From: Mesorhizobium huakuii
GTDB taxonomy: Bacteria; Pseudomonadota; Alphaproteobacteria; Rhizobiales; Rhizobiaceae
Assembly (NCBI RefSeq): GCF_014189455.1
Contig: NZ_CP050296.1
Location: 124,001-188,000, forward strand
Reading direction: 5' to 3'
Length of the DNA stretch: 64,000 nt
Below, piece after piece: positions 40,983-49,340 of the stretch. Within the stretch, counting starts at the first letter, position 1, and every line of letters begins with the position of its first letter. A model generated the notes under the pieces. That model saw only the letters and a list, made by a program, of their open reading frames with translations. It was not told the DNA's origin and did no database searches. A program made the position numbers and the translations under genes.

Positions 40983-41951
40983 CTATTGCTGGCCGGTGCT
41001 GGGTTGTGTCGTCGGCGCGGCAGGTGCCGTCGCCGGTGCAGCCGGAGCCGCTGGCGGCTTCGCCGGCCCTTCCTTGCCGTCCGGATCGCGGAAGAAGCGG
41101 AAGAACTCCGAATTCGGCGACAGCACCATGGTCGTCCCGGTGTTGTCCAGCGCCGTGCCATAAGCATTCATCGACCGGTAGAAATCGAAGAAGGCCGGGT
41201 CGCGCTTGTAGGCGTCCGCGAAAGTGGCACTGCGCTGGGCTTCGCCCTCACCGCGCAGGATCTCGGACTCCTTCTGCGCTTCGGCAACGATCTCGACCAC
41301 TTCACGATCGGCGCGTGCCGTGATGCGCTGTGCCGCTTCATTGCCGCGTGCCCGCAGCCGAGCGGCCTCTGCCAGGCGTTCGGCCTTCATGCGGTCGTAG
41401 GTCTGCTGTGAAACCTCGGCCGTGAGGTCGGTGCGGCGGATGCGGACATCCTCGATCTGCAGGCCGAGCGAGGTGGCGTCGGGCCGGAGCTGATCGCGCA
41501 CTTCGCGCATCATCACCGCCCGCTCTTCCGAGAGCGCCGCCTCGAAGTCGCGCAGACCGTAGACGCGACGCAAGGCAGCGTCGAGACGGGTCCTCAGCCG
41601 CGCTTCAGCCAGTTCGATCTGGCCGGACACCGCGGCACGGAAGACGCGCGGATCCGAAATGCGATAGGCGATGAAGGCATCGACCTCATAGAACTTGCCG
41701 CCCGACACCTGGACGCGGATGTTGTCGAGATCGAAGCGCAGCACCCTGTTCTCGATCAGCTGCACCGTATCGGCGTCGAAGAACGAGAACGGCGCCTTGA
41801 AGTAGATGCCGGGCTCGCTCTTGACGTCGACGATCTCGCCGAAGCGCAACACCAGCGCCTGCTGGCGCGCATTGACCACGAAGACCGAGGAATAGATCAG
41901 GAACAGGATGACCGCGGCGATGACGACGAAGACAGGAAGACGGTTGGCCAT
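40983..41951 (-). CDS. hflC: HflC, SPFH-domain protease modulator
   Basis: This 322-residue protein has one N-terminal membrane helix (VFVVIAAVILFLIYSSVFVV) and an SPFH/band 7 domain (about 25-210) with QQALVLRFGEI and GIYFKAPF. It continues with the long helix KAERLAEAARLRARGNEAAQRITARADREVVEI, and a Pro/Ala-rich C-terminus. With HflK it forms the large periplasmic complex that surrounds and modulates FtsH. Its ATG overlaps the hflK stop by one base (TGATG), so translation is coupled. Confidence 0.95.
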   Translation of the reverse strand: MANRLPVFVVIAAVILFLIYSSVFVVNARQQALVLRFGEIVDVKSEPGIYFKAPFSFFDADTVQLIENRVLRFDLDNIRVQVSGGKFYEVDAFIAYRISDPRVFRAAVSGQIELAEARLRTRLDAALRRVYGLRDFEAALSEERAVMMREVRDQLRPDATSLGLQIEDVRIRRTDLTAEVSQQTYDRMKAERLAEAARLRARGNEAAQRITARADREVVEIVAEAQKESEILRGEGEAQRSATFADAYKRDPAFFDFYRSMNAYGTALDNTGTTMVLSPNSEFFRFFRDPDGKEGPAKPPAAPAAPATAPAAPTTQPSTGQQ

Positions 41952-43066
41952 CACTGGGCACCTCCCGTGTTCGCGGCAGGTGCGGCCGGAGCCGGCGGTC
42001 TGGGCTGCAATGCCGGCAGCGGCAGATAGGGCACGACGCCTTGTCCGTTGCCCTGCTCGACGATGACCTTGCTCGAGTCCTTCAGAACTCTCTCCATGGT
42101 TTCCAGATAAAGGCGTTTGCGCGTGACATCGGGTGCCTTTGCATATTCGTCATAGACCGAGATGAAGCGCTGGGCCTCACCTTCGGCTTCCTGCACCACA
42201 CGGTTCTTGTAGGCGGCCGCGTCTTCGCGGATCTGTGCCGCCTCGCCGCGTGCCTGGCCGAGCTTCTGGTTGGAGTATTGGTTGGCCTGCTCGACGAACT
42301 TGTCCTCGTCCTGCTCGGCGCGCTGCACTTCGTCGAACGCATCGGCCACTTCGCGCGGCGGTGCTGCGTCCTCGATAGAGACGGCGTTGATGTTGAGGCC
42401 GGCCTTGTAGCCGTCCAGCGTCGTCTGGATGATCTCGCGCACCGAGGCCGCTATGCCCTGGCGGTCATCACGAAAAATGTCCTGCGCCGGCCGGCGGCCG
42501 ACGGCTTCGCGCATTGCGCTTTCGGCAACCTGCCGCAGCATGCCGTCCGGGTCGGAGACGTCGAACAGATAGGCGCGGGGATCGGAGACCTGGTAGGCCA
42601 CCGAAAACTGCACGTTGACGATGTTCTGGTCGCCCGACAGCATCAGGCCGTTGCCGCTGGTGTTGCCGCCGCCAATGTCGACGAGCTGCTCGGAAATCTT
42701 GGCCGTCTCGACGGTTTCAAGCGGCCACCAATGGAAATGCAGACCAGGCTGGGAGAGTTCAGGCTTCGGCTTGCCGAAGCGCAATTCGACCGCGACCTCG
42801 TCTGGCTGCACGGTATAGACGGCCTGGAATGCCCACAGAACGACCAGCACCGCAGCGATCAGCCCGAACACCGCCGGGCTGGCACCGCCGCCACCGGGCA
42901 GCGCCCGCCGCAGCCGGTCCTGGCCGCGGCGGATGATGTCTTCGAGGTCGGGAGGCGACCCCTGCGGGCCGCTTGGCCCCTTCGGCCCCTGCCCCCAGGG
43001 TCCCTGATTGTTGCCGCCGCCGCCCCACGGGCCGCCGCCTCCGCCGCTCTTGTCGTTCCAGGGCAT
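41951..43066 (-). CDS. hflK: HflK, SPFH-domain protease modulator
   Basis: This 371-residue partner of HflC begins with the glycine-rich cytoplasmic stretch MPWNDKSGGGGGPWGGGG. One membrane helix (VFGLIAAVLVVLWAFQAVYTV) is followed by the SPFH domain QPDEVAVELRFGK and LHFHWWPLETVE, then the coiled region EQANQYSNQKLGQARGEAAQIREDAAAYK, and a Pro/Ala-rich tail. It is first of the hflK-hflC-DUF2065-degP run and 169 bp downstream of folA. Confidence 0.95.
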   Translation of the reverse strand: MPWNDKSGGGGGPWGGGGNNQGPWGQGPKGPSGPQGSPPDLEDIIRRGQDRLRRALPGGGGASPAVFGLIAAVLVVLWAFQAVYTVQPDEVAVELRFGKPKPELSQPGLHFHWWPLETVETAKISEQLVDIGGGNTSGNGLMLSGDQNIVNVQFSVAYQVSDPRAYLFDVSDPDGMLRQVAESAMREAVGRRPAQDIFRDDRQGIAASVREIIQTTLDGYKAGLNINAVSIEDAAPPREVADAFDEVQRAEQDEDKFVEQANQYSNQKLGQARGEAAQIREDAAAYKNRVVQEAEGEAQRFISVYDEYAKAPDVTRKRLYLETMERVLKDSSKVIVEQGNGQGVVPYLPLPALQPRPPAPAAPAANTGGAQ

Positions 43067-43235
43067 GAATGTCCTTTCGCTTGGAATTCCCTCAAGCGCC
43101 GGAGTTACGGCGCAAAATCCAGTGTTGTTCTTCTATAGGGACGCCACGGCACGCTTTCAACGCGATGGCCCGCCGACATCATCCGTTTTGGGCCGGTAGC
43201 GACCCTTTGTCGTCCTTCAATGCACCTTTTGTCTA

Positions 43236-43754
43236 TCAAAGTATTGGGCGGCGGCGCTCGTAAACCGAATAGCGTGTCGCGTGGCTGTCCTTTTCCCCGG
43301 CTGGAACCTCCTGCGAACTGACCGCGCGCCATATCTGAAGGTCGATCGGCGGGAAATGCGCGTCGCCATCGACGGCGGCCAGCACATGGGTGACGTGCAG
43401 CCGGTCGGCCAGCGGCAGCGCCTGCGCATAGATCTCGCCACCGCCGATGATGCAGACCTCGTCGACGCCGGTCATGCAGCGTCCGCGCACCGTTGCCAGC
43501 TGAATCGCCGCCTCAAGCGTATGCGCCACTTCGATGCCCTCGGCGCGCCAGCTCTTGTCGCGGGTGACGACGATGTTCAGCCGGCCTGGTAGCGGGCGGC
43601 CAATGCCTTCATAGGTCTTGCGGCCCATGATGATGGGCTTGCCCATCGTGTCGGCCTTGAAACGCTTGAGATCGGTGGACAGCCGCCAGGGCAATCCGCC
43701 GTCCCGGCCGATCACGTTGTTCTCGGCAATGGCGACGTAGATCGCAACATGCAT
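43236..43754 (-). CDS. folA: Dihydrofolate reductase
   Basis: This 172-residue enzyme reduces dihydrofolate with NADPH. It contains the N-terminal IYVAIAENNVIGRDGGLPWRLSTDLKRFK, with the catalytic acid Asp in LSTDLKRFK, the NADPH segment PIIMGRKTYEGIGRPLPGR, and CIIGGGEIYAQALPLADRLHVT. Its ATG overlaps the stop of the upstream DUF4424 gene by one base. Its usual partner thyA is in the window but 5.6 kb away, separated by molybdate and other genes. Confidence 0.96.
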   Translation of the reverse strand: MHVAIYVAIAENNVIGRDGGLPWRLSTDLKRFKADTMGKPIIMGRKTYEGIGRPLPGRLNIVVTRDKSWRAEGIEVAHTLEAAIQLATVRGRCMTGVDEVCIIGGGEIYAQALPLADRLHVTHVLAAVDGDAHFPPIDLQIWRAVSSQEVPAGEKDSHATRYSVYERRRPIL

Positions 43755-44773
43755 CAGTTGGCTTCCCCGCCATTGTTGTCCGATGGTTCGAGCAGCAGGA
43801 TATCGATGTCGTGCTCTGGGTAAAAATCGCTCGCGGTCATCTCGAAGGTTGTCGGCCCAACCTTTTTGACATTGTCGCCGCAGAACGAGACCAGGGCTTT
43901 TGCGTTGCCCTTGTCGATGGTCAGCTTGAACTTGCCGATCGTGCCCGCCGCCCAGTTGCCGCCCGTGGTCAGTATATAGGCGATGCGGCTTTCGTAGAAT
44001 TTGGGATAACCGTCCGGATTGTCCTTCGCCGCCTTGCGCACCGCGTTCTCGAACGTGTCGTCCATGCAGTAGCGGGTCTTGTAGGCGGCGTATGAGCCCT
44101 GGAACTGGCCCTCATTGAAGAAACTGACCGAGGACGTGCCGCCGACGCTCGGCTTGTAGCGGTGCGAAACATGGACGTCTTTGTTGGCCGGAAAGGTCGA
44201 ACGCCACCAATAGGTCGAGCGCAGCTGCCACCATGGCGCGTAGGACGGTGTGGCGCTTTGGTCGCTGTCGCCTTCCGGATCCTCGATGATGATGCCGCGG
44301 TTGACCCAGTCGTCGGCGACCGCCTTTGGCAGCTTCGCCAGCGCCGCCTTGGCGGCATCGCCGAACGGGTTGAACGGTACATTCTGCGCCTTGAGGTCGG
44401 CGCTGATGTCGATGCCGAGCGCGAACACCTTCTGCTCGAGCTGAGGCTCTGCCGGCGCACCGTCGATCGTCACCTCGAAGCCCAAAAAGTTGTCGCTCTG
44501 GTTTTCAGGGATCGCCGGCATTTCTTCCGGATCGCCCGAAATGTCAGGCATCGGAAAAGCGACGATCGCGTCGACATCCTTGTCGGTGTTGTTGTGGAAG
44601 ACGTAGTCGACCGTCACCTTCTCGGGCGAGATAAAGAGGTCCTCGCTTTGCATCGCGACTGCATCGCTGCGCGACAGGATCAGGCCACCGGTGCCGAGCT
44701 CGGCAACCGAATCGTTGGCCAATGCTGGTGCTGCCGACAGGGCCAGCACGGTGGTAAGAACATATCGCAGCAT
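43754..44773 (-). CDS. DUF4424 domain exported protein
   Basis: This 339-residue protein has a clear signal peptide (MLRYVLTTVLALSAAPALA, cleavage after ALA) and GAGGGG upstream. The body matches DUF4424: NDSVAELGTGGLILSRSDAVAMQSEDLFISPEKVTVDYVF, then VAFPMPDISGDPEEMPAIPENQSDNF, and WWRSTFPANKDVHVSHRYKPSVGG. The family is periplasmic or extracellular and of unknown function. The stop codon overlaps the folA start, so folA translation may depend on it. Confidence 0.85.
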   Translation of the reverse strand: MLRYVLTTVLALSAAPALANDSVAELGTGGLILSRSDAVAMQSEDLFISPEKVTVDYVFHNNTDKDVDAIVAFPMPDISGDPEEMPAIPENQSDNFLGFEVTIDGAPAEPQLEQKVFALGIDISADLKAQNVPFNPFGDAAKAALAKLPKAVADDWVNRGIIIEDPEGDSDQSATPSYAPWWQLRSTYWWRSTFPANKDVHVSHRYKPSVGGTSSVSFFNEGQFQGSYAAYKTRYCMDDTFENAVRKAAKDNPDGYPKFYESRIAYILTTGGNWAAGTIGKFKLTIDKGNAKALVSFCGDNVKKVGPTTFEMTASDFYPEHDIDILLLEPSDNNGGEAN

Positions 44774-44905
44774 GAAAGCCCCCTCGGCGAGAATGCCGGC
44801 AGGACCCTAGCCGTTTCAATGTGGCGTTTCAAAGCCCTTCCACGCTTGCAGACGTGACACGAGCGGTCTGGACTAACAGCTTCCGATCGGGCAGGAGTTC
44901 GCCCC

Positions 44906-45682
44906 ATGCGCAAGCTTCTCGTCATCGGCATCGGCGCCGGCAATCCCAACCATATGACCGTGCAGGCCATATCAGGCCTGAACCGTGCCGATGTGCTGTT
45001 CATCCCAGACAAGGGCGCCAAGAAGAACGACCTTGCCGAATTGCGGCGCGATATCTGCGACCGCTTCGTCACCAACCCGAAATCGCGCCGCGTCGAATTC
45101 GACGTCCCGGTGCGCGCCGAGCCGGCGTCTTCCTATCGCTCCACCGTCGACGACTGGCACGAAGCCATCGCCGCCATCTATGAAAGCCTGATCCGCGACG
45201 AGATTGCGGAGAATGGCTGCGGCGCCTTCCTGATATGGGGCGACCCTTCGCTCTACGACAGCGCGTTGCGCATCCTCGAGCGCGTGCGCCTGAGGGATAA
45301 TGTCGCCTTCGAGCTGGAGGTCATCCCCGGCATCACCGCCATCCAGGCACTTGCCGCCAGCCACAGAGTGGCGCTGAACCGTATCGGCGATTCCGTATTG
45401 ATCACCACCGGCCGCCGGCTGACCGAGGAAGGCTTGCCCGCCAATGCAGGCTCGGCAGTGGTCATGCTCGATGGCAAATGCGCGTTCAACACGCTGGCCG
45501 ACAAGGATGTCTTTATCCAGTGGGGTGCCTATCTCGGCACACCGGACGAGATCATTCTCTCGGGCCGCCTCGGCGATGTCGGCGCCGAGATCGAAAAAGT
45601 CCGCGAGGAAGCCCGCCGGCAAAAGGGCTGGATCATGGACACCTATCTGCTGCGCAAGCCCGGCGAGCCGAAAGAGAATTAA
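44906..45682 (+). CDS. cobF: Precorrin-6A synthase (deacetylating)
   Basis: This 258-residue S-adenosylmethionine-dependent methyltransferase of aerobic cobalamin synthesis methylates C1 of precorrin-5 and releases acetate. The tetrapyrrole methylase signatures are LLVIGIGAGNPNHMTVQAI at the N-terminus and FLIWGDPSLYDSALRILERV, followed by FELEVIPGITAIQALAASHRVALNRIG. No other cob gene is nearby, and I saw no cobalamin riboswitch in the 132-bp upstream region. It is divergent from DUF4424 and ends before the second long inverted-repeat element. Confidence 0.95.
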   Translation: MRKLLVIGIGAGNPNHMTVQAISGLNRADVLFIPDKGAKKNDLAELRRDICDRFVTNPKSRRVEFDVPVRAEPASSYRSTVDDWHEAIAAIYESLIRDEIAENGCGAFLIWGDPSLYDSALRILERVRLRDNVAFELEVIPGITAIQALAASHRVALNRIGDSVLITTGRRLTEEGLPANAGSAVVMLDGKCAFNTLADKDVFIQWGAYLGTPDEIILSGRLGDVGAEIEKVREEARRQKGWIMDTYLLRKPGEPKEN

Positions 45683-45715
45683 TCCCTTTGTGGCGCCAAC
45701 GCTGAGATCGGCTCG

Positions 45716-45834
45716 AAACTCGTCCCGATGAGGTGAATAGCGTGAATTTCGAGAACCGGAGCGGAGCGCACATTAAAGTCCGCGAGCACCGGAAGCGCAG
45801 AAAATCGCGCTAGTCGCCCGTCGGGGTAGAGTTT
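45716..45834. repeat. Long inverted-repeat element, copy 2
   Basis: A 119-bp element has outer arms beginning AAACTC (45716) and ending GAGTTT (45834), complementary over about 26 positions with a few mismatches. Its core shares GGAGCGGAGCG and GAGCACCGGAAG with copy 1 at 35644-35787, while the outer arms differ between copies yet keep their own pairing. It lies between the convergent cobF and modE-like genes, again at a convergent gene junction. Confidence 0.8.
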
Positions 45835-45844
45835 CCAGTCGATC

Positions 45845-46186
45845 TCACCCCGCATCTATTTCCGCCTGCAGCGCATCCATATGCGTCGCAGCCGCTGCGG
45901 TGGCCGCGCGCTCGATGGCGCGGAAACGGCTGACCACCGCAAGGCCAATGGCCGTCAGTTGCGCGCCGCCGCCCCTGCGGCCGCCGGTCTGCGCCGCCAC
46001 CAGCGGCTTGCCGAACACCCGGTTCATGTCCTCGACCAGGTCCCAGGCGTGCTTATAGGACATCTCCATGCCGCGCGCGGCGGCCGAGATCGAGCCGAAA
46101 GTGGCGATGTGCTCGAGAAGCTCGATCTTGCCCGGACCGATGCGCCCGTCTGGATCGAGATTTATCCGCAAGCTCAGCGATGGCAT
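45845..46186 (-). CDS. ModE-like DNA-binding protein, helix-turn-helix domain only
   Basis: This 113-residue protein has an AAGGAG site before its ATG. It matches only the N-terminal DNA-binding domain of ModE: RIGPGKIELLEHIATFGSISAAARGMEMSYKHAWDLVEDMNRVFG, with the wing GGRRGGGAQLTAIGLAVVSRF. The molybdate-binding tandem MOP/TOBE domains of E. coli ModE are absent. It is adjacent to modC-modB-modA on the same strand, but downstream of them, 91 bp after modC. A ModE-like site lies before modA. How molybdate would be sensed is unclear; a separate Mop protein at 49065 is a candidate partner. Confidence 0.88.
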   Translation of the reverse strand: MPSLSLRINLDPDGRIGPGKIELLEHIATFGSISAAARGMEMSYKHAWDLVEDMNRVFGKPLVAAQTGGRRGGGAQLTAIGLAVVSRFRAIERAATAAAATHMDALQAEIDAG

Positions 46187-46277
46187 CTTTGCTCCTTCGC
46201 GGTCACCAGGACTCCTACCGAAGCCAACGCGGCGATACCGTTATTCCAAAACAATATAGCGCCGATCGCCGCACCTG

Positions 46278-47390
46278 TCAGCCATCGACCTCGAGCGGCA
46301 GGCCGGCGCCGGTGTTGGCCCGGTCGAAGCTCACTGTCTTGACCACCGCGAAAACCTTGCCGCCGAGCCGCAGTTTCAGCGCCTGCCGCGACTGCTCGGT
46401 GATGCGGGCGAGCACGGCTGCGCCATTGCAGTCGATACCGACCTCGACCGCCGGCCCCTCGCCCGGACGGATCGCGACGATCGTGCCGGGCAGGATATTG
46501 AGCGCGCTGAGGCCTGTCGGTCTCTCCGTGGCGATCATCACATCGCGAGCCCGAATGCGGATACGCACGGGAGCCCCGGGCTTCATAGGAACACGCGGTA
46601 CGCGGATCTCGCCAGCGGCCGAGCCAAGCACGGTCATGCCGAAAGCCTCATCGTGACTTAGCACTTTCGTGTCCAGCACCGCACCGCCCTCGCCGCGCTC
46701 TTCCGCCGGCAACAAATCGAGCCTTTGCATCACCGCCTCGGTCGGTCCGCTGGCAACGACCTTGCCTTGCGCCAGCATCACCACGTCGCTCGCCAGCCGC
46801 GCTACCTCGGCGACCGAATGGCTGACATAGACGATCGGGATCTTCGTCTCGTCGCGCAATCGTTCGATATAGGGCAGGATCTCCGCCTTGCGCGCTTCGT
46901 CGAGCGAGGCCAGCGGCTCGTCCATGAGCAGTAGTTTCGGACTGGCCAGCAGCGCCCTGCCGATCGCCACGCGCTGCTTTTCGCCGCCAGACAGCTTTGC
47001 CGGGCGCCTGTTCAGCAGCGGGCCGATGCCGAGCAGTTCGACGACGGCATCCATGTCGGCGTAACGCTCCTTCGCCGGTGTAAACCAGCGGCCGTAGCGC
47101 AGATTGCCGGCCACGCTCATATGCGGGAACAGACGCGCGTCCTGGAACACCATGCCGATGCGGCGCTTGTGCTTCGGCATGAAAATGCCGGCATCGGTGT
47201 CGACCAGCACGCGGCCGTCGACCGCGATGCGGCCCTTGTCGGGCCGGATCAGCCCGGCGATCATGTTGATGAGCGAGGTCTTGCCGGAGCCTGACGGCCC
47301 GAACAGCGCCGTCAGCCGCCCGGCGCTCTCGAAGCGCGCCTCGATGGCGACATCGCCGAGCCGATGGCCGATGTCGACCAGCACACTCAT
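46278..47390 (-). CDS. modC: Molybdate ABC transporter ATP-binding protein
   Basis: This 370-residue protein has an ATPase domain (1-230) with Walker A FGPSGSGKTSLINMIAGL, signature LSGGEKQRVAIGRALL, Walker B KLLLMDEPLASLD and the switch His in YVSHSVAEVARLA. The C-terminal TOBE/MOP domain (about 295-365) is VRIRIRARDVMIATERPTGLSALNILPGTIVAI and binds oxyanion. It powers molybdate import with ModB and ModA. Its start overlaps the modB stop by four bases. Confidence 0.96.
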   Translation of the reverse strand: MSVLVDIGHRLGDVAIEARFESAGRLTALFGPSGSGKTSLINMIAGLIRPDKGRIAVDGRVLVDTDAGIFMPKHKRRIGMVFQDARLFPHMSVAGNLRYGRWFTPAKERYADMDAVVELLGIGPLLNRRPAKLSGGEKQRVAIGRALLASPKLLLMDEPLASLDEARKAEILPYIERLRDETKIPIVYVSHSVAEVARLASDVVMLAQGKVVASGPTEAVMQRLDLLPAEERGEGGAVLDTKVLSHDEAFGMTVLGSAAGEIRVPRVPMKPGAPVRIRIRARDVMIATERPTGLSALNILPGTIVAIRPGEGPAVEVGIDCNGAAVLARITEQSRQALKLRLGGKVFAVVKTVSFDRANTGAGLPLEVDG

Positions 47391-48091
47391 TCGATGTCCA
47401 TCCGCCGGCCGACGCGCCGCGCCAGCACTTCCGAGGCGACCAGTGCCGCCATCGAGATGACGATCGAGATCAATGTCAGCCGCAATGCGCCCTCATCGCC
47501 GCCCGGCACCTGCGTGAAAGTATAGATCGCTGACGGCAGCGTCTGCGTTTCGCCCGGAATGTTGGAGACGAAGGTGATGGTTGCGCCGAACTCACCCATC
47601 GCCTTGGCGAAGGCCAGGATGGCGCCGGCGATCAGCCCGGGCAGGATCAGCGGCAGCGTGATGGTGGCGAACACCCACAAAGGATTGGCGCCCAACGTTC
47701 CCGCCGCCGCCTCCATCTTGCGGTCCACCGCCTCGATTGACAGCCGGATCGCCCGCACCATCAAGGGGAAGCCCATGACGCCGCAAGCGAGTGCCGCACC
47801 CGTCCAGCGGAACGAGAAGACGATGCCGAAATGCTCAGCCAGAAAGGCGCCGGCCGGGCCGCGCTTGCCGAAGGTCAACAGCAGGAGATAGCCGGTCACC
47901 ACGGGCGGCAGGATCAGCGGCAGGTGAACCACACCGTTGAGCAGCGTCTTGCCCCAGAACTGTCCGCGAGCCAGCAGCAGCGCAATCAGAATACCTGGCG
48001 GCAGGCTGAAAAGCATCGCCACAGTCGCCACCTTGATGGACAGCCGGACCGCATTCCATTCGTCGGGAGTGAGGTCCAGCAGCCAGGTCAT
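47387..48091 (-). CDS. modB: Molybdate ABC transporter permease
   Basis: This 234-residue inner-membrane permease has about five to six helices and the ABC permease EAA loop EAAAGTLGANPLWVFATITLPLILPGLIAGAILAFAKAMGEFGAT. The N-terminus WLLDLTPDEWNAVRLSIKVATVAML is typical of ModB. It lies 20 bp downstream of modA and overlaps modC. Confidence 0.96.
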   Translation of the reverse strand: MTWLLDLTPDEWNAVRLSIKVATVAMLFSLPPGILIALLLARGQFWGKTLLNGVVHLPLILPPVVTGYLLLLTFGKRGPAGAFLAEHFGIVFSFRWTGAALACGVMGFPLMVRAIRLSIEAVDRKMEAAAGTLGANPLWVFATITLPLILPGLIAGAILAFAKAMGEFGATITFVSNIPGETQTLPSAIYTFTQVPGGDEGALRLTLISIVISMAALVASEVLARRVGRRMDIE

Positions 48092-48111
48092 ATTGCGCTA
48101 TCAGGCCCTGT

Positions 48112-48906
48112 TCAGTTGCTCGGCGTGAGCACGGTAAAACCCTGTTCCTTAAAGAGCGCGCCGGCCTTGGCGGACTGCAGGCATTTCAGGAAAGCCGGCG
48201 TATCCTTGTCCTTCGAATCGGCGGTCTGGGCAACCGGATAGATGATCGGCGGATGCGAATCCTCGGGGAAGGTGCCGATCACCTTGACGCCCTTTTCGGC
48301 ATGCGCGTCGGTGGCATAGACGATGCCGAGAGCGGCCTCACCTGTTGAAACCAGCTTGAGCGCCGCGCGGACGTTTTCGGCCTGCGCCACCTTGCCCTCG
48401 ACCGAGGACCAGACGCCGAGCGATTCCAGTGCTGCCTTGCCGTACTTGCCGGCCGGCACCGCCTTGAAGTCACCCATGGCGAGCTTGCCGTCACCGACCA
48501 GCTTGGCGAGGTCGAAACCCTTCTCGATCTTGGTTTCAACCGTCGAGTCCTTCGGCGCCACCAGCACGATCTCGTTGCCGAGCAGCTTCACCTCGGTGTC
48601 GGGCTTGGTCAGCTTCTTGTCGGAGAGATATTTCATCCAGTCGAGGTCGGCCGAGATAAAGACGTCGGCCGGTGCCCCGCCCTCGATCTGCTTGGCGAGT
48701 GCCGAACTCGCCGCATAGGAGACGGTCGCGGCCTCGCCGACATCGGCCTCGCAGGCCTTGTTCACCGCATCGAGCGCGTCCTTGAGGCTGGCCGCGGCAA
48801 ACACCACGACCTTGTCTTCCGCATGTGCGGCCGGCACCGCCGCCATCAACGCCGCCGCAAAACCGCCAATGGCGATCGCCCTCAATCCAAAACCTTTGCG
48901 CGTCAT
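48112..48906 (-). CDS. modA: Molybdate ABC transporter substrate-binding protein
   Basis: This 264-residue periplasmic binding protein has a signal peptide cut after AHA (residue about 29) and GGGAGAG upstream. The mature part opens EDKVVVFAAASLKDALDAVNKAC, with the oxyanion-binding Ser in AASLKD, followed by VSYAASSALAKQIEGGAPADVFISAD, VLVAPKDSTVE, GDFKAVPAGKYGKAALESLG and LGIVYATDA. It is the first gene of modABC. A ModE-like box is centred about 60 bp upstream. Confidence 0.96.
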   Translation of the reverse strand: MTRKGFGLRAIAIGGFAAALMAAVPAAHAEDKVVVFAAASLKDALDAVNKACEADVGEAATVSYAASSALAKQIEGGAPADVFISADLDWMKYLSDKKLTKPDTEVKLLGNEIVLVAPKDSTVETKIEKGFDLAKLVGDGKLAMGDFKAVPAGKYGKAALESLGVWSSVEGKVAQAENVRAALKLVSTGEAALGIVYATDAHAEKGVKVIGTFPEDSHPPIIYPVAQTADSKDKDTPAFLKCLQSAKAGALFKEQGFTVLTPSN

Positions 48907-48952
48907 CGAAAACTCTCCCTGGTTTGAAATCCGTGTGGCCCGAAGCCTGCCG

Positions 48953-48979
48953 ATCGATATATCCGCATGAATATAACAA
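48953..48979. promoter_or_regulatory. Candidate ModE box
   Basis: TCGATATAT-CCGCATGA-ATATAACAA resembles the enteric ModE operator, in which CGnTATAT-type and ATATAACG-type halves flank 6-8 bp. It lies 47 bp upstream of modA (minus) and 86 bp upstream of the mop gene (plus), so it could control both divergent units. Confidence 0.65.
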
Positions 48980-49064
48980 GGGAAGGCCCGGCGGCTTGCG
49001 AAAACGCCTATGCCCGTTCGATTGTTCTGGTAAGACGGGCGGGAACTTGAAAATGGAGAGCCCG

Positions 49065-49274
49065 ATGAAGATCAGCGCCCGCAACATCCTCAAGGGAACG
49101 ATCACCGAGATCGTCAAGGGAGCCACCACTTCGCATGTCAGGATCGACATCGGCGGCGGCGCTATCGTCACCGCCTCGATCACCAACGAAGCCGTCGCCG
49201 ATCTCAAGCTCGAAAAAGGCAAGCAGGCCTATGCCGTGGTCAAGGCCTCGGACGTGATGGTCGGCATCGACTGA
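49065..49274 (+). CDS. Mop-type molybdopterin/molybdate-binding protein (single TOBE domain)
   Basis: This 69-residue protein starts at MKISARNILKGTITEIVKGA, with GGAG seven bases upstream; an ATG four codons earlier is less likely. The whole protein is one MOP/TOBE domain, ending KQAYAVVKASDVMVGID. Such proteins form hexamers that bind up to eight molybdate ions and act in storage or homeostasis. It is divergent from modA and may share the ModE-like box. With a ModE lacking its own MOP domains close by, it could also be the sensing partner, which is only inference. Confidence 0.92.
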   Translation: MKISARNILKGTITEIVKGATTSHVRIDIGGGAIVTASITNEAVADLKLEKGKQAYAVVKASDVMVGID

Positions 49275-49301
49275 CGGTCGCCGAACTCAAGGTGTGTTGA
49301 G

Positions 49302-49329
49302 ATTCAGGTCAGGCCGGCATCACCTGAAT
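49302..49329. terminator. Inverted repeat between mop and thyA
   Basis: ATTCAGGT and ACCTGAAT are perfect 8-bp arms separated by 12 bp, between convergent genes. There is no T run, so termination would be weak or factor-dependent. Confidence 0.4.
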
Positions 49330-49340
49330 ATCGACATGCC

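Noticed and set aside
44774..44905. Cobalamin riboswitch before cobF
   Set aside because: No B12-box-like conserved core and too short for the usual ~200-nt element.
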